Origin: an uncultured Prevotellaceae bacterium
GTDB lineage: Bacteria; Bacteroidota; Bacteroidia; Bacteroidales; Bacteroidaceae
Direction of reading: 5' to 3'
Length of the DNA stretch: 5,217 nucleotides
Assembly (NCBI GenBank): GCA_946624335.1
Contig: CAMOSA010000153.1
Location: 1 to 5,217 of the forward strand
Shown here: positions 1 to 5,217 of the stretch, in pieces
How the letters are laid out: the number at the start of each line of letters is the position of its first letter
Numbering within the stretch: the stretch's first letter is position 1
Translations under genes and position numbers: made by a program
The notes under the pieces: generated by a model
Told to the model about the DNA's origin: nothing
What the model saw: only the letters and a program-made list of their open reading frames with translations
The model's database searches: none

Positions 1-1
1 C

Positions 2-151
2 CACGACTTCCTCATGGGCGAGGTGCGCTACCTCAGCGTCAAGAAGGCTTATCCCAACGAGGCCGAGGAACTCTTCGCCGAAGCCCAGAAGATGGCCCAG
101 ATCCGCTACAAGAGCTACGTCCGCAAGACGCAGGAGAACTGGGAGAATTGA
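2..151 (+). CDS. nifJ: C-terminal fragment, probable pyruvate:ferredoxin (flavodoxin) oxidoreductase
   Basis: This is a partial gene: 49 codons and a TGA stop, with the 5' part outside the window. The visible peptide begins HDFLMGEVRY and continues with a charged helix (NEAEELFAEAQKMAQIRYKS). The pattern 'F.MGEVRY.S....P.EAE.LF..A......RY' is how the single-chain pyruvate:ferredoxin oxidoreductases end, where a C-terminal helical segment follows the thiamine-diphosphate domain. These enzymes decarboxylate pyruvate to acetyl-CoA and CO2 and reduce ferredoxin or flavodoxin in the cytoplasm, a central step in anaerobic Bacteroidales. No cofactor-binding motif lies in the fragment, so the call rests on the tail pattern alone. 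A hairpin 33 bases past the stop may end the transcript. Confidence 0.72.
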   Translation, partial: HDFLMGEVRYLSVKKAYPNEAEELFAEAQKMAQIRYKSYVRKTQENWEN

Positions 152-184
152 TCGCTGAGCCGAGCTCCCAACACTATAGACTAT

Positions 185-217
185 CAATCGGCGCACCCGC
201 ATCGGATGCGCCGATTG
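185..217 (+). terminator. Hairpin after the oxidoreductase gene, possible terminator
   Basis: A perfect 11-bp inverted repeat (CAATCGGCGCA at 185-195, TGCGCCGATTG at 207-217) is extended inside, after one mismatch, by CCG/CGG around a CAT loop. It lies 33 bases after the upstream stop and 76 bases before the ATG of the next gene. The bases that follow (TCGTTAAC) are not a T-tract, so intrinsic termination would be weak. A leader structure for the next gene or an RNA 3'-end stabiliser is equally possible. Confidence 0.45.
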
Positions 218-293
218 TCGTTAACAGCCCCGTCCACGTCCTTCCGTTCCTTTCGGCGACGAAGGTGTGGCGGGCACTCATCACGACAAGACC

Positions 294-1166
294 ATGCTTC
301 TCTACGATCTCTCACCCGCTGTCGTCGCCTTCTCGACCGAGCGCCATGCCTCGGCGCCCTCCGAGCCCTACGACGGCTTCAACATCACCTGGTACACCGA
401 CGATGCGCCGTCGCACGTCGCCGCCTGCCGCACGACGCTCTGCCGGCAGCTCGGCATCGACGACCGGCACCTCGTGCTGCCCCGTCAGGTCCACGGCACA
501 CGCATCGCTACCGTCACGGACAATCTGTTGCATGACGGTCCCTCGGCGCTCGACGGTGTCGATGCCCTCATCACCCGACTGCCCAATACATGCATTGGAA
601 TCTCTACGGCCGACTGTGTCCCCATCCTTCTCTACGATATGCGCACCTCGGCCGTGGCCGCCGTCCATGCCGGTTGGCGTGGCACGGTGGCGCGCATCGC
701 CTCGCTCACGGTGGCTGCCATGAACGAACGCTTCGGCACTCGTCCTGCAGACCTCCGGGCCGTCATCGGTCCGAGCATCGGACCTTCAGCTTTCGAGGTC
801 GGCGACGAGGTGTGCGACGCCTTTTCCTCGGCCCGCTTCCCGATGTCGGACATTGCCTTTCAGGCTCCGCCCTTGCATCCACAGCCGTCGGACGTGGTGC
901 CTTCTGTGTCTCCCTGCTCGTCATCTGCTGTGCAGGCTTGTCCGGCGGATCGTCATGGCGCATCAGCCCCCGTTCTGCGCTGGCACATCGATCTCTGGAA
1001 GGCCAACGCCTATGACCTCGTCGCAGCCGGTGTCCCCGCCCCCTCCGTCTACACGTCAGCCCTCTGCACCTACACGCTTCACGCTCGCTTCTTTTCTGCC
1101 CGCCGCCTCGGCATCCACAGCGGTCGTATCTTTACGGGCATCATGTTGAAGAAGTCAGCCGGGTGA
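294..1166 (+). CDS. pgeF: PgeF/YfiH-family (laccase-domain) protein, peptidoglycan editing factor or purine nucleoside phosphorylase
   Basis: The product has 290 residues from ATG 294. An in-frame GTG at 267 would add nine residues, but MLLYDLSPAVVAFSTERH matches how the family begins. Family metal ligands are present: His67 (LPRQVHG), Cys108 (STADCVPILLYD) and His125 (AAVHAGWRGTVARI). Other family blocks follow: IGPSIGPSAFEVGDEV, WHIDLWKAN, and the C-terminal FFSARRLGIHSGRIFTGI. E. coli YfiH/PgeF is linked to removing mis-incorporated amino acids from the muropeptide precursor. Other members act as purine nucleoside phosphorylases or adenosine deaminases, and the older 'polyphenol oxidase' label comes from a fungal-laccase-like assay. 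The protein is cytoplasmic, with no signal peptide. Residues 191-227 form a Pro/Ser/Ala/Cys-rich insert that most relatives, about 245-270 residues long, lack. I see no Bacteroidetes-type promoter box just upstream. Confidence 0.9.
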   Translation: MLLYDLSPAVVAFSTERHASAPSEPYDGFNITWYTDDAPSHVAACRTTLCRQLGIDDRHLVLPRQVHGTRIATVTDNLLHDGPSALDGVDALITRLPNTCIGISTADCVPILLYDMRTSAVAAVHAGWRGTVARIASLTVAAMNERFGTRPADLRAVIGPSIGPSAFEVGDEVCDAFSSARFPMSDIAFQAPPLHPQPSDVVPSVSPCSSSAVQACPADRHGASAPVLRWHIDLWKANAYDLVAAGVPAPSVYTSALCTYTLHARFFSARRLGIHSGRIFTGIMLKKSAG

Positions 1167-1196
1167 CCTCTTTCAGTCACCCGGCTGACTTTGTTT
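1152..1196 (+). terminator. Intrinsic terminator of the PgeF-family gene, overlapping its stop codon
   Basis: A 16-bp perfect stem (1152-1167 with 1176-1191) closes an 8-base loop (CTCTTTCA) and is followed by TTGTTT. The left arm contains the last codons and the TGA (1164-1166), so the coding sequence itself forms half of the stem. On the minus strand the bases after the stem are TTCTTCAAC, so some termination of the convergent lipoprotein transcript is possible. Confidence 0.88.
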
Positions 1197-1307
1197 ACGA
1201 ACCTATGTGTGTAGGCCAACGACCCTATGTGTATAGGCCTATGACCCTATGTGTGTAAGCCAATGACCCTATGTGTGTAGGCCAACGACCCTATGTGTGT
1301 AGGCCAA
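1197..1307. repeat. 22-bp tandem repeat, about five copies, between convergent genes
   Basis: The unit begins CTATGTGTGTAGGCC and ends AACGACC, with a period of exactly 22 bases. Copies start at 1203, 1225, 1247, 1269 and 1291. The copies at 1203 and 1269 are identical, the 1225 copy differs at three positions and the 1247 copy at two. The last is cut after 17 bases, where the sequence turns into an inverted copy. Six bases before the first copy (1197-1202) look like the end of another unit. There is no unique spacer between units. I do not recognise the repeat. Confidence 0.9.
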
Positions 1308-1317
1308 CACACATAGG
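1290..1317. repeat. Inverted repeat ending the 22-bp array
   Basis: CCTATGTGTGT (1290-1300) and ACACACATAGG (1307-1317) form a perfect 11-bp stem with a 6-base loop (AGGCCA). The left arm belongs to the fifth unit of the tandem array and the right arm is its reverse complement. It lies 24 bases beyond the stop of the minus-strand lipoprotein gene, where a 3'-end hairpin would be expected, but no T-tract follows on either strand, so terminator function is uncertain. Confidence 0.7.
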
Positions 1318-1341
1318 TGTGTTTCAGATGGGGCGTTTTTG

Positions 1342-4083
1342 CTATCTCGTCGTCGATGACGTCGCTGTCGGTTTCACAGGTGACCGAAATCCGGGAGTCT
1401 CTGGCTCATTCGAAGTGACGCTAAGGATGAACGAGATGGAGTTGTCGGCGTCGGGGATGGTCTCTACGTATTTCTGCCACAGGCTGCCGCGCAGGTAGTT
1501 GGTGTACTTCAGCTCGGCCTGGTTGACGGCGTTGCCGCGCAGCTCGCCTTCGGCATAGAGGCCGTTCATGTAGGGGTACGTCACGACTTTCAGCTCGATG
1601 CTGTTGGCTGTCAGCTCATAGGTCTCCACGGTGTTCTCCTGTGTCAGCTTGTAGGTGCTCTTGAGGTTGCTGACGACGACGCGGCTGCCCTCTGAGATGT
1701 TGGCGTTGTTGCCGATGGTGAACGAGAGCGTCCTTTCGTTGACGTGTCCCCACTCGTCGGTGTAGGAGCTTGTCGTGCTGAAGTGGTGTCCTGCCTGGTC
1801 CTTCGTGTGGTTGAAGCCATCTTCTGTGACGTAGTCGTTCCATTTCAGTCCGCCCATGAGCTCCTTTGTGTTCTCACGTCCGTCGGAGCCTATTTCTACG
1901 ATGTTGCACCGGACGCCGACGTAGAACTGAGCCATGCCGATGGTGAAGTCGCTCTCGGCTTCCTGCGTCACCGTGACGGGCATCTTGACCATCTGTGCCT
2001 CGGTCGGGTTCTCCTCGTTGGTCACGTAGCAGTCGACGATGCACGTTCTGCGCTGCCCCGTCGTGTTAGGCTGCACGATGATGGACACGCCGCGACCCGT
2101 GGCGACGCTGCACCATCCGTGTCCCTCGGGGCGTACCATGGCGCCGTAGCGCTGGTAGGAGCCATGGTGGATAATGACATCCTTCATGCCGCCGAAGGAG
2201 CTGAAGAGAAGTTCTGTCGGCGATACGGAAATCTCGGTATCGCGGAGTGTTGCCTTGAGCGACGACGGACAGCTGGAGTCACGGTATTTCGTCGTCGTCA
2301 AGGTGTAGAAGTCAAATGTGGTCTTACCTTGCGCTCCATACTTCTCTTTCAGCTCAAAGCCTGATATGGCGTATGGCATGTCTTTAAAGATAGAGGCGAC
2401 CCGGTACCATTTATTCTCTTCTTTGTCGAGCATGAACAGGTAGGTGCATACGTCTTCAGCACTTTGCTCGATAAGCAATTCCTTGCTTTCCAGCTGGCTG
2501 TCATTGTCGTCGATCGAGAAGCGGAAGCTGTTGGCTTGGGCGCCGAAGGGATAGCAAGTGGCGTTGACTTCAACAGTCGGCTTGGTGGCATTGATGTTTC
2601 CGTTATAGCTCTTCGCTAACGTCTCGCAGCTGATGCCGTCGATGAGGTCACCCGTAGCGAGGCTGATGAGGAAGTCGTCGTAGTAGTCCAGCTGGAAGAT
2701 GTCCCTTCCGTGTGTCTTGGTCAGGTCCTTGATGCAGTTCTTCGGGCCTTGCTTGGAAAGCCAGTAGTTGGTGTCATGCCATATCTTGTATAACTCGGCA
2801 ATGGATTTGTCGTTGAGGTTGTGGCTTCGCATACCCTTAGTCAGATACTGCATCAGCACAGAGGCCCCGTATCCGTGATACTCATATCGCTTGTGTCTGC
2901 TCACATCGGGATTGATCAGGTCGGCATCGTCGAATCCCTGGATGAAGTCCGAGATGTAGGTGCTGGCGAACTCCGTAGAGAAGGAACCGCCCATGAACTG
3001 CTCGGCCCATACGGCGCCCGACTCGTAGAGGAGCAGGAGCTCATCGCTCTCCTGATAGGATCCCTGTGTGACTACACCGTTGAGACCGCCGGCCTTGTTG
3101 TAAGGCCAGCGCGAGTCATAGTCGGCCTGAAAGATGTGCATCAGCTCATGGATGGCCGAACGGCGGAACCGGTCTCTGCTGGCAGCGAAGTTGTCCAGGA
3201 TGTTCGTGTTGAAAGCTACGGTGCTCCACTCATCCTTGACACAGCTCTGCTCGAAGACACCGTCGGGTTCGCCGAGGTTCTTGAATGACATACCGATGTC
3301 CCGTTTTGTCACTTTCAGGCCTAAGTCGTGCAGCTGCTTGATGGCTTCGCGTATCGTCTCGTTGATCTCGTCCCAGTGAAGGAGGAGCTTGTCGGCATAG
3401 GCGTGTTTGAAATACGGTGAGAAGTTGAAGTGCCACGACACGTTGCCCTCTGTGAACTTTTCGTTGAAGAGCTGCGCACGCGTCGCCTTGACCTCGCTCG
3501 GGTCGCGGTCGCCGCAGTATTCAAGATGAGCCACGCCGATGCTGATGGCCAGCTGGTCGTCAGCATCATAGGTGCCATTGTAGAAGGCCGGCACGGTGGA
3601 GTTGTAGACGCCACCGGAATAGCTGGACTCCAGCAAGATATCATTGAAGGTGGTCTCGTCTTCCGACAGACGATAGCAGCGCGTGTGGGCTACGACGTTG
3701 ATGTCATCGCCCTCTTCGTCACATACGATGCTGACCGTCAGTGGCTTGCCAATGGTTGGTGGGAGTGTCAGCTGGTAGAAGGTGCTCACTTCGTCGTCGC
3801 CGAGGCACTTGCCTCTCTGCACCTTCGTCACCGCCACCTTGGTGTCGGCCGTGAACGTCCCGTCGGGGAAGGTTATGGCGATGTCGTCTTTGTTGACGGT
3901 GCCGCCCGAGGCAGGAATGGTGACGTAGTCCTCGGGATGGATAGGCGTAACGGGTGCGACGGGCGTGTCAGGTTCCTCGATCTCGTTCTTGTCGCCGCAG
4001 GCACTCATGCCTACGGTCAGCATCACTGATGCCACAAGGAAGGCGGCCCAGCGGATTATTTTGTTCGTTGCTTTCATCTTCAT
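1342..4083 (-). CDS. Surface or periplasmic lipoprotein, putative HExxH zinc metallopeptidase with ZU5-like and BACON-like domains
   Basis: The product has 913 residues from ATG 4083; ATG 4077 is also possible. The frame is open to 4134, but the promoter lies inside that extension, so the longer start is unlikely. Residues 1-28 are a lipoprotein signal (basic MKMKATNK, hydrophobic stretch, VGMSAC) with Cys29 as lipidation site and an acidic, Pro-rich linker to about 50. Residues 52-170 resemble a ZU5 domain (IPASGGTVNKDDIAITFPDG). At 310-316, AIHELMH supplies HExxH (His312, Glu313, His316). Glu354 or Glu361 in LLYESGAVWAEQF could be the third, gluzincin-type ligand. Residues about 617-708 look like a BACON domain (SPTELLFSSFGG, then MPVTVTQEA). 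Residues 710-913 are beta-rich in appearance and unassigned. The likely role is a cell-envelope protease or glycan/protein-binding hydrolase; the substrate is unknown. No SusC/SusD or polysaccharide-utilisation gene lies nearby. The exact peptidase family was not recognised. Confidence 0.82.
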   Translation of the reverse strand: MKMKATNKIIRWAAFLVASVMLTVGMSACGDKNEIEEPDTPVAPVTPIHPEDYVTIPASGGTVNKDDIAITFPDGTFTADTKVAVTKVQRGKCLGDDEVSTFYQLTLPPTIGKPLTVSIVCDEEGDDINVVAHTRCYRLSEDETTFNDILLESSYSGGVYNSTVPAFYNGTYDADDQLAISIGVAHLEYCGDRDPSEVKATRAQLFNEKFTEGNVSWHFNFSPYFKHAYADKLLLHWDEINETIREAIKQLHDLGLKVTKRDIGMSFKNLGEPDGVFEQSCVKDEWSTVAFNTNILDNFAASRDRFRRSAIHELMHIFQADYDSRWPYNKAGGLNGVVTQGSYQESDELLLLYESGAVWAEQFMGGSFSTEFASTYISDFIQGFDDADLINPDVSRHKRYEYHGYGASVLMQYLTKGMRSHNLNDKSIAELYKIWHDTNYWLSKQGPKNCIKDLTKTHGRDIFQLDYYDDFLISLATGDLIDGISCETLAKSYNGNINATKPTVEVNATCYPFGAQANSFRFSIDDNDSQLESKELLIEQSAEDVCTYLFMLDKEENKWYRVASIFKDMPYAISGFELKEKYGAQGKTTFDFYTLTTTKYRDSSCPSSLKATLRDTEISVSPTELLFSSFGGMKDVIIHHGSYQRYGAMVRPEGHGWCSVATGRGVSIIVQPNTTGQRRTCIVDCYVTNEENPTEAQMVKMPVTVTQEAESDFTIGMAQFYVGVRCNIVEIGSDGRENTKELMGGLKWNDYVTEDGFNHTKDQAGHHFSTTSSYTDEWGHVNERTLSFTIGNNANISEGSRVVVSNLKSTYKLTQENTVETYELTANSIELKVVTYPYMNGLYAEGELRGNAVNQAELKYTNYLRGSLWQKYVETIPDADNSISFILSVTSNEPETPGFRSPVKPTATSSTTR

Positions 4084-4103
4084 AGGGGGTTGATTTTCTC
4101 CTG

Positions 4104-4135
4104 CAAAGATACTGCAATAAGCCGAATCTGCCAAG
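4104..4135 (-). promoter_or_regulatory. Bacteroidetes-type sigma-ABfr promoter of the lipoprotein gene
   Basis: Read on the minus strand, CTTG (4135-4132) is followed after 20 bases by TATCTTTG (4111-4104). TATCTTTG fits the -7 consensus TAnnTTTG fully, and CTTG is one base from the -33 TTTG at normal spacing. The expected start of transcription is about 13-16 bases before ATG 4083, giving a very short leader. The site lies just downstream of the terminator of the preceding gene, so the lipoprotein gene should be transcribed on its own. Confidence 0.82.
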
Positions 4136-4144
4136 CAAAACGGC

Positions 4145-4199
4145 TAAAAAACCAAGACGGCTAAGCTTTTTTGGTGGATGTAAAAGCTTAGCCGTCTTG
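4145..4199 (-). terminator. Strong intrinsic terminator of the PHP phosphoesterase gene
   Basis: An 18-bp perfect stem (4153-4170 with 4182-4199, arm CAAGACGGCTAAGCTTTT) closes an 11-base loop. On the minus strand it is followed two bases later by TTTTTT (4150-4145). It lies 19 bases after the stop of the PHP gene. The plus-strand side lacks a good T-tract, so it works mainly for the minus strand, insulating the lipoprotein promoter that follows. Confidence 0.92.
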
Positions 4200-4218
4200 C
4201 GTCTTTGTCGTAAGGGGC

Positions 4219-4938
4219 TCAGGCGTCGCCGATGTGCATGTAGCTCAACGCCTGCTCGGGCCAGTAGTTGAGGACGAGCTCGTCGGGGAAGCGGGTCTCG
4301 GCGAGGAGGGGTAGGGCATAGCGGTAGTCGGCGATGGAGAAGGATATGTGGGCATCGCTGCCGAGGACCACGGGCACATCCATCTGTCGGCACAGGCGCA
4401 GAATCTCGAGGTTGTTGGGGCGTGCCGTTTCCTTGTGGCGCAGCGGTATCATGCTCGATGAGTTGATCTCGAGCAGCGTCTGTGTGTCACGGGCCGCACG
4501 GACGATGGGCTCGAAGTCCAGGTCGGCGGTGCCGTCGCCGGGGTGGCTGATGATGTGCGTCCATGGGTTGTGGATGGCCGCGAGCATGGCGTCGGTGTTC
4601 TGCGACCGCGTGCCTCCCTGCCAGCAGAGGCTGTGGATGCCGGCGATGCGCAGGTCGCAGCAGCGGTAGTGCTGCTCGTCGAGGTCCAGACGGCCCGTCG
4701 TGTCGAGGATGTTCAGTTCGACGCCCATGAGCAGACGGACGCCGTACATCTGACGCGGAACGACGTGGAGGTTACGGAAGTAGATGGCGTTGCAGGCGCC
4801 AGGCAGCGTGGGGGCGTGCTCTGTGATGCCGAGGATCTGAAGGCCTCGGTCGGCCGCAGCCTGCGCCATCTCCTGAATGGTAGAATAGGCGTGGCCGCTG
4901 GCTATGGTGTGGGTGTGGAGGTCGAGGAGGGGTGTCAA
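4219..4938 (-). CDS. PHP-domain phosphatase/phosphoesterase, YcdX type
   Basis: The product has 239 residues if it starts at TTG 4938. All nine trinuclear metal ligands known from E. coli YcdX are in place: His8 and His10 (DLHTHT), His16 (ASGHAYS), His41 (GITEHAP), Glu74 (MGVELNI), His102 (AGIHSL), His132 (ISHPGDG), Asp195 and His197 (LGSDAH). The E. coli positions (7, 9, 15, 40, 73, 101, 131, 192, 194) are offset by only one to three residues, so length and start fit the family. These cytoplasmic enzymes hydrolyse phosphate esters; the natural substrate is not settled. The frame has no ATG: upstream it stays open through heptamer repeats to a stop at 5080-5082, and the only other likely start is TTG 5043, which would add a Ser/Gln/Leu-rich tail encoded by the repeats. 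I chose 4938 because it leaves five residues before DLHTHT, as usual. No promoter was recognised upstream. Confidence 0.88.
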   Translation of the reverse strand: MTPLLDLHTHTIASGHAYSTIQEMAQAAADRGLQILGITEHAPTLPGACNAIYFRNLHVVPRQMYGVRLLMGVELNILDTTGRLDLDEQHYRCCDLRIAGIHSLCWQGGTRSQNTDAMLAAIHNPWTHIISHPGDGTADLDFEPIVRAARDTQTLLEINSSSMIPLRHKETARPNNLEILRLCRQMDVPVVLGSDAHISFSIADYRYALPLLAETRFPDELVLNYWPEQALSYMHIGDA

Positions 4939-4948
4939 GGGGATGAGG

Positions 4949-5019
4949 GTTGAGGGTTGAGAGTTGAGGGTTGAGAGTTGAGAGTTGAAAGTTGAGAGTT
5001 GAAAAGTTGAGAGTTGAAA
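4949..5019. repeat. Heptamer tandem repeat GTTGAGA / GTTGAAA / GTTGAGG, main block
   Basis: Ten consecutive units are visible: 4949, 4956, 4963, 4970, 4977, 4984, 4991, 4998 (eight bases, one extra A), 5006 and 5013. Only the fifth to seventh bases vary (A/G). The block directly precedes the PHP gene; read on its strand it is CTCAAC/TTTCAAC. Such sequence, giving 'NSQLSTLNSQ'-like translations, is common between genes in Prevotella-like genomes as I remember them. A seven-base unit changes reading frame when its number changes. Confidence 0.93.
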
Positions 5020-5022
5020 GTT

Positions 5023-5048
5023 CTTCGCTGAGCGAAGCGGCAAAGCCG
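5023..5048. repeat. GC-rich double hairpin interrupting the heptamer repeat
   Basis: CTTCGC (5023-5028), loop TGA, GCGAAG (5032-5037) is followed at once by CGGC (5038-5041), loop AAA, GCCG (5045-5048). Heptamers lie on both sides. The insert is unlike the flanks in composition and looks like a second repeat family placed in the first. It contains the alternative TTG start (5043) of the PHP frame. Confidence 0.7.
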
Positions 5049-5056
5049 AGCGGAGA

Positions 5057-5084
5057 GTTGAAAGTTGAGAGTTGAAAGGTTAAA
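5057..5084. repeat. Heptamer tandem repeat, second block
   Basis: Three units (GTTGAAA 5057, GTTGAGA 5064, GTTGAAA 5071) and one degenerate unit (GGTTAAA 5078) continue the main block on the far side of the GC-rich interruption. The degenerate unit supplies the TAA stop (minus strand, 5082-5080) that closes the PHP reading frame upstream. Confidence 0.85.
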
Positions 5085-5092
5085 GATCTTTG

Positions 5093-5182
5093 AGGACAGG
5101 CCTATTTTTATCTTTTGGACCACCACCGACCCCTCCCGTAAGGGAGGGGAGTAGCCATAGGACAGGCCAATTTTTATCTTTT
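5093..5182. repeat. 24-bp direct repeat pair flanking an 8-bp hairpin
   Basis: The 24-base segments 5093-5116 and 5159-5182 (AGGACAGGCC, one variable base, then ATTTTTATCTTTT) agree at 23 of 24 positions and start 66 bases apart. Between them, CCCCTCCC (5130-5137), loop GTAA, GGGAGGGG (5142-5149) forms a perfect 8-bp stem. No open frame of note spans the unit. It may be an intergenic repeat element rather than a regulatory site. Confidence 0.75.
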
Positions 5183-5217
5183 AATTCATTTTTAATTTTT
5201 CTCTTTTAATTTTTAAT
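5183..5217. other. AT-rich noncoding end of the window
   Basis: This stretch is made of short runs such as TTTTTAATT with almost no G or C. No coding frame is visible and I find no TAnnTTTG box on the minus strand here. It adjoins the repeat elements, so 4939-5217 as a whole carries no recognised gene other than the possible N-terminal extension of the PHP frame. Confidence 0.6.

Noticed and set aside
267..293. GTG at 267 as start of the PgeF-family protein
   Set aside because: The extra nine residues (MAGTHHDKT) are not family-like, and ATG 294 begins where the family usually begins.
148..723. Plus-strand open frame of 191 codons overlapping the PgeF-family gene
   Set aside because: The translation is Ser/Pro/Arg-rich, typical of an off-frame reading, while the overlapping frame carries conserved metal-ligand motifs.
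1203..1307. Possible CRISPR array in the 22-bp repeats
   Set aside because: The units are directly adjacent with no unique spacers, the unit is shorter than usual CRISPR repeats, and no cas gene is nearby.
1271..1498. Plus-strand open frame of 75 codons starting in the tandem repeat
   Set aside because: Its first part is translated repeat and the rest lies antisense to the end of the lipoprotein gene, with no recognisable domain.
3430..4029. Long plus-strand open frame of 199 codons opposite the lipoprotein gene
   Set aside because: It is fully antisense to a gene with clear signal peptide and domains, and such frames are common opposite GC-biased codons. The same holds for 1744-2364 and 2821-3288.
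4098..4102. AGGAG on the minus strand as a Shine-Dalgarno site for the lipoprotein gene
   Set aside because: It ends 14 bases before ATG 4083, too far, and sits about where transcription should start. Bacteroidetes generally do not depend on such sites.
4935..5126. Minus-strand open frame of 63 codons upstream of the PHP gene
   Set aside because: It is almost wholly translated heptamer repeat, starts with GTG and has no domain, so I treat it as an artefact of low-complexity DNA.

Overview
The window looks like chromosomal DNA of a Bacteroidales bacterium, most likely Prevotella-like. Four things point there: a promoter of the Bacteroidetes type (TAnnTTTG with an upstream TTG box), a long surface lipoprotein with a BACON-like domain, starts without Shine-Dalgarno sites, and low-complexity 'TTGAGAG' heptamer repeats between genes. 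The genus is an inference from style, not from a marker gene.

Layout. Bases 2-151 (+) are the last 49 codons of a gene that resembles the C-terminus of pyruvate:ferredoxin (flavodoxin) oxidoreductase. A hairpin follows at 185-217. Bases 294-1166 (+) encode a PgeF/YfiH-family (laccase-domain) protein with its three metal ligands intact and an unusual Pro/Ser-rich insert. Its stop codon lies inside a 16-bp terminator stem. Bases 1197-1317 hold a 22-bp tandem repeat that ends in a hairpin, in the gap between convergent genes. Bases 1342-4083 (-) encode a 913-residue lipoprotein. It has a lipobox, a ZU5-like N-terminal domain, an HELMH zinc-protease motif, a BACON-like domain and an unassigned C-terminal part. 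Its own promoter lies at 4104-4135. A strong minus-strand terminator (4153-4199) separates it from a PHP-family phosphoesterase of the YcdX type (4219-4938, -), which keeps all nine metal ligands but has no ATG start. Upstream of that gene, 4949-5217 is noncoding and repetitive: heptamer repeats, a GC-rich hairpin interruption, a duplicated 24-bp element around a short hairpin, and an AT-rich end.

The genes do not form an obvious pathway. The first two lie on the plus strand but are separated by a hairpin. The last two lie on the minus strand, separated by a terminator and a fresh promoter, so each is probably its own transcription unit. I see no CRISPR array, phage, toxin-antitoxin, transposase, tRNA or rRNA. 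The most noteworthy items are the putative secreted metallopeptidase lipoprotein and the ATG-less PHP gene abutting slippage-prone heptamers. I do not see convincing evidence of a wholly new system.
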